NCBI RefSeq assembly: GCF_020085105.1
Contig: NC_058064.1
Location: 16,988,823 to 17,052,822, forward strand
Source: Siniperca chuatsi
Lineage: Eukaryota > Chordata > Actinopteri > Centrarchiformes > Sinipercidae
Length of the DNA: 64,000 bases
Direction: 5' to 3'
In this document: positions 61,098-64,000 of the stretch, in pieces
How the letters are laid out: each line of letters begins with the position of its first letter
Position numbering within the stretch: position 1 is the stretch's first letter
Notes under the pieces: generated by a model
Told to the model about the DNA's origin: nothing
The model's input: only the letters and a program-made list of their open reading frames with translations
Databases searched by the model: none
Made by a program: the position numbers and the translations under genes

Positions 61098-64000
61098 TCA
61101 GCTGGAGCTGCAAGAAAAAAGAAATTTAAGAGACAATTCAATAAAAATTCCAATTTAGAAAGTGAACACGAACAGAAATCATGAGAGGTCACTCTGGTTA
61201 CCTGTCAGCAGCATCCTGGTCAGCCTCTGCACTGTTGTCTGCTTTGGATGCAGATGCTCGCAACTTACTGGGATCTAAAAAGACAGAAACAGGTGGTGGA
61301 ATCAAGTTGGCATCTGTCCACAAAAACTAATTTAATGTGACAAATGAGCAGAAACTTTATAAAAAAAATAAAAATAAAAAACTTGAGCTCCTCCACCTTG
61401 AATCCAGCGGATCTGCGTCGCTGGGCCGTAGCCCTGCTCATTCTTAGCAGCTATGCGGAACACGACAGCTGGTCGGTTGGAGGCGGAGCAGTCGATGTGG
61501 GCGTTGTCCAGGTGGGTGGAGTTGACCGAGCAAGATGTCTTGGTGCCGCGGTAAATCCTGATGAAGGCCATCTGACCCAGACGCTCAGTGCTGGTGGAGC
61601 GGCTCTTCCTCACAGCCATGTACATGGAGTACTCCAGGATCCGGCCTGATGGAGAGGGGGGAGCCTCCCACGTGATGTGGACCGAATCGTTGGCCTGTGC
61701 AGAAAAAGGAGTATTAGAGGGAATATGAAGACGGCAGCTCTAACTTCATTTCTCAACAGTTTTTCAGTCTGAAAACGATCTAAACTAACTGATTTTCCCC
61801 ATGTTCCTCAGATGATTTATCACATTTCCTTGCTTTCAGTGTCTGAATATCCTTGATATGTCACCTTGGTAATTTTGACAGCAGAGGGAGCTCCAGGGAA
61901 ACCAGGTTGGCAGGTCTTGAACTCGCTGACTGGGCTGAAGTCTCCCTGGCCAAGGAAGTTGATGCCTGCAACTCTGAACCTGTAGGTCTGACCTGGAACC
62001 AGCTCCTGCTTCTCTCTGCCCTGGTAGTCCTGAGGCCCTGGCAGCTTCCTCTGGAGGAAGAACAAGAACAATGAGCACAGGACAGGGTTGAATGGCATCT
62101 TCATGGAGAATTAATACCCCACTATGTATTAAATAACAGTAAAAACGGTCTTTCATGAATAAAAAATTACAGCCATGTGATGAACACTTTTATTTTTAAA
62201 CCTCTTTAGTATTTGGGGGCCGGCTGCTGATGGCTGCGGTCGCCTGGTCACTGTCAGCAGGTAGAAAGTAGTGGCTGACTTCCGAGAAGAGTGTTTTGAA
62301 CACGCCAACATCAAACCACACTGCTTCCTCTGGATTCTGCTTGACCTGGAGGTGAGAGTTTATAGTCTAGTTCAGACCAAGCCGAGCGAAACAGCTAATA
62401 ATTACTGTGCGGTATCGGACCTGGTGTGTGTGGGCGTATAAATCTGTTGTCTTGTCCGCTGAAACAGGCTGTTTCTCTGTAAAAGCAAAGGAACGTCCAC
62501 AGTGAGCTTCACAAATCTGCAACCTGCTGCAGTCTGGTTTATCACTGACGTTTGAGCTCGAGCATCATCATTACCTGGCTGGTGCGGAGCTGAGCTGCTG
62601 ACCTCTGTTGCTGGTGTCTCCTGTCCAGTACCTACAACCGACACACAGAGAGCGCAAAAGCTCAGAACCAAAGCTGAGAAACTGCAGTAACATAAAGCTG
62701 GAGTGAGAGGACAAGACGATGAGGGCAGTTCAGACTGTTGCTCTAGAGTAAAAGCTTGCTGTGTGTTGTTTCCCTAACGCTGTGTGGGAAATGATGATGC
62801 AAACTGATGCAGCTTTGTTACTTCAAACATACCTACTGCATATTTTATTGTCCCTAACAATTACATTTGTGGAAGCACAACAATCATTGTCGGTAATCCA
62901 GCATTCAGTCACTTGGCAACAAAACTTACTGCAGCATTTTGTATCAGAGTCCTTCTCTGTCGCTCTCCCAGTGCCCCTCCCTCCTTCTGTTAGGGTCTCT
63001 GCTGAGCCATTGGATGATTTTACTGTAGCTTCCTGCTGTGCTGAAGCATCCTGAAATTCAGGGAGAAAATGAAAGAGTTATTTGTTCTAAATAGGGAGCG
63101 TTGCTAGAGTAAGGTACAAACAAAACAGTGCATAAAATAGCACCAAACTACAGTGAATTTTTAACTGTGCTAACTGGCAGGGTTCCTTCACATTGCAGTA
63201 TTACTAACTTTGATCAATTAAAAACTTTTCTAGTTCTTTTGCAGAACTTCTCTTGTTTACTGCAGAAATTATCTTTAGTTACAGATTCAAGCATGTAAAG
63301 TAAGTTACATCTACCTGAGCTGATGCTTTCGCTTCTTTATTACTGTTTCCTTCAGTTTGAAGTTGAAGGGACTGGACACCTGAGAAAGGAGAGTTAAGCA
63401 AAATGTCACTGTAGTGCCAGAAATGTCGTTATGTAATGTTTCCCACCCTGAGAAACATGATATAGGTTATTTTTTTCTCATTAATGTATTTTGTCAGGCG
63501 GTGAAACTGCTTGTTTAGTAACCTCTATTTTTTCTTCTTCAACTCTTCCATGTTTTTTTGCTGTGTCCACTGCCCTCACTGAGGAGATAACTGAATATGT
63601 GCACTCTCCTTACCCGCAGAGGCTTCCTCCTTCCCCTGAAGCCCATCTGTTCTAGTTGGATCGACTGGTTTGGCTGGTGGATGACCGGCTGCAGTGCTGG
63701 GAGGATACACAGGCTGGATCTGAAGGATGTAGCAGTCTGCTGCCGCCAGGGGGCGCCACGCCACATGAAGCATGCTGACTGTGGACTTGATGAGTAACAC
63801 TGCCTCTGGGGTGGCTGGTCGGTCTGAGGACAGAATACAGAATATTACACTGAGTCCAAAAATCTAAATCAACAAGACTTCGATGACTAATCACTTAAAG
63901 CTGCTGTTAACAGCTCACTCTCAGATCTCACCTGTCTCCAGGTACCAGAGGTCCTTGCAGCACACCTGGTAGTTCCAGCTCTTGCAGTATCCATCACGGC
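61098..64000 (-). CDS. hcfc2: Host cell factor 2, 3' part (11 exons, 428 codons in window)
   Basis: Exons (minus strand): 63932 to beyond 64000, 63614-63823, 63315-63379, 62930-63050, 62575-62631, 62421-62476, 62202-62345, 61865-62050, 61397-61694, 61202-61274, 61098-61107. The 5' end is cut by the window edge. The first exon carries the end of the kelch propeller ([15 protein letters not shown]). Three fibronectin-III pieces follow: [19 protein letters not shown], then VWFDVGVFK with [19 protein letters not shown], then [12 protein letters not shown] with [24 protein letters not shown] proteins are nuclear co-regulators that bridge transcription factors and chromatin enzymes. Only about 100 residues separate the first and later FN3 segments, and the long HCF-1 proteolysis-repeat region is absent, so HCFC2 fits better than HCFC1. 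The donor of exon 62202-62345 is weak (gtttaa). Confidence 0.87.

Noticed and set aside
61098..64000. hcfc1 instead of hcfc2
   Set aside because: The linker between the first FN3 segment and the later ones is about 100 residues, leaving no room for the long HCF-1 repeat region. Sequence around VWFDVGVFK also fits HCFC2 better.

Overview
This looks like teleost (ray-finned fish) nuclear DNA. Genes are split into many short exons with consensus GT-AG boundaries, the introns are AT-rich, and the repeats are typically fish: a Tc1 element with cagt...actg ends, Rex-, R4- and L2-type LINE tails, a 'tttatttataaagcgccaattcac' type SINE-like repeat, and MITEs. No RNA genes or CRISPR arrays were seen. 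All exon models were built by reading splice sites by eye and checking that intron phase and reading frame stay continuous from start to stop.

Layout. (1) 1-6024 has no confident protein gene. It holds a CpG-rich patch at 1430-1890, short repeats and a palindromic MITE-like element. (2) 6025-17252 (-) is a plexin-C1-like gene of 16 exons, predicted 926 aa. It has the whole extracellular part and a transmembrane exon, but stops in the first juxtamembrane exon, so it lacks the GTPase-binding and GAP domains. (3) 17410-19680 is a 2.3 kb spacer shared by two divergent genes. (4) 19846-45185 (+) is full-length plexin-C1 (plxnc1), 31 exons, predicted 1524 aa. (5) 45205-46474 is a defective Tc1 transposon 19 bases after the plxnc1 stop. 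(6) 47478-56769 (-) is cep83, 15 coding exons, 716 aa, with a 5' noncoding exon near 58 kb. (7) About 58.3-60.3 kb holds decayed endogenous-retrovirus sequence. (8) 61098-64000 (-) is the 3' part of hcfc2.

The plexin pair is the centre of interest. Two arms (about 7073-17410 and 19680-32514) form a huge, nearly identical inverted repeat, so two plexin-C1 genes stand head to head. Outside the arms the left gene continues for two more plexin exons that are only about 75% identical to the right copy, then ends at a stop codon. The sharp change of identity suggests that gene conversion homogenises an older duplication. The left gene has no frameshift or internal stop in any exon and keeps its splice sites. 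I therefore read it as a possible signalling-dead decoy receptor next to the signalling receptor, not as an obvious pseudogene. It has also lost two extracellular cysteines together, and it differs from the right copy in one patch of the sema domain.

The neighbours plxnc1 and cep83 are also adjacent in mammals, which supports both identifications. Cep83 is a distal-appendage centriole protein and hcfc2 a chromatin-associated host cell factor; neither has an obvious functional link to the plexin pair beyond conserved gene order.
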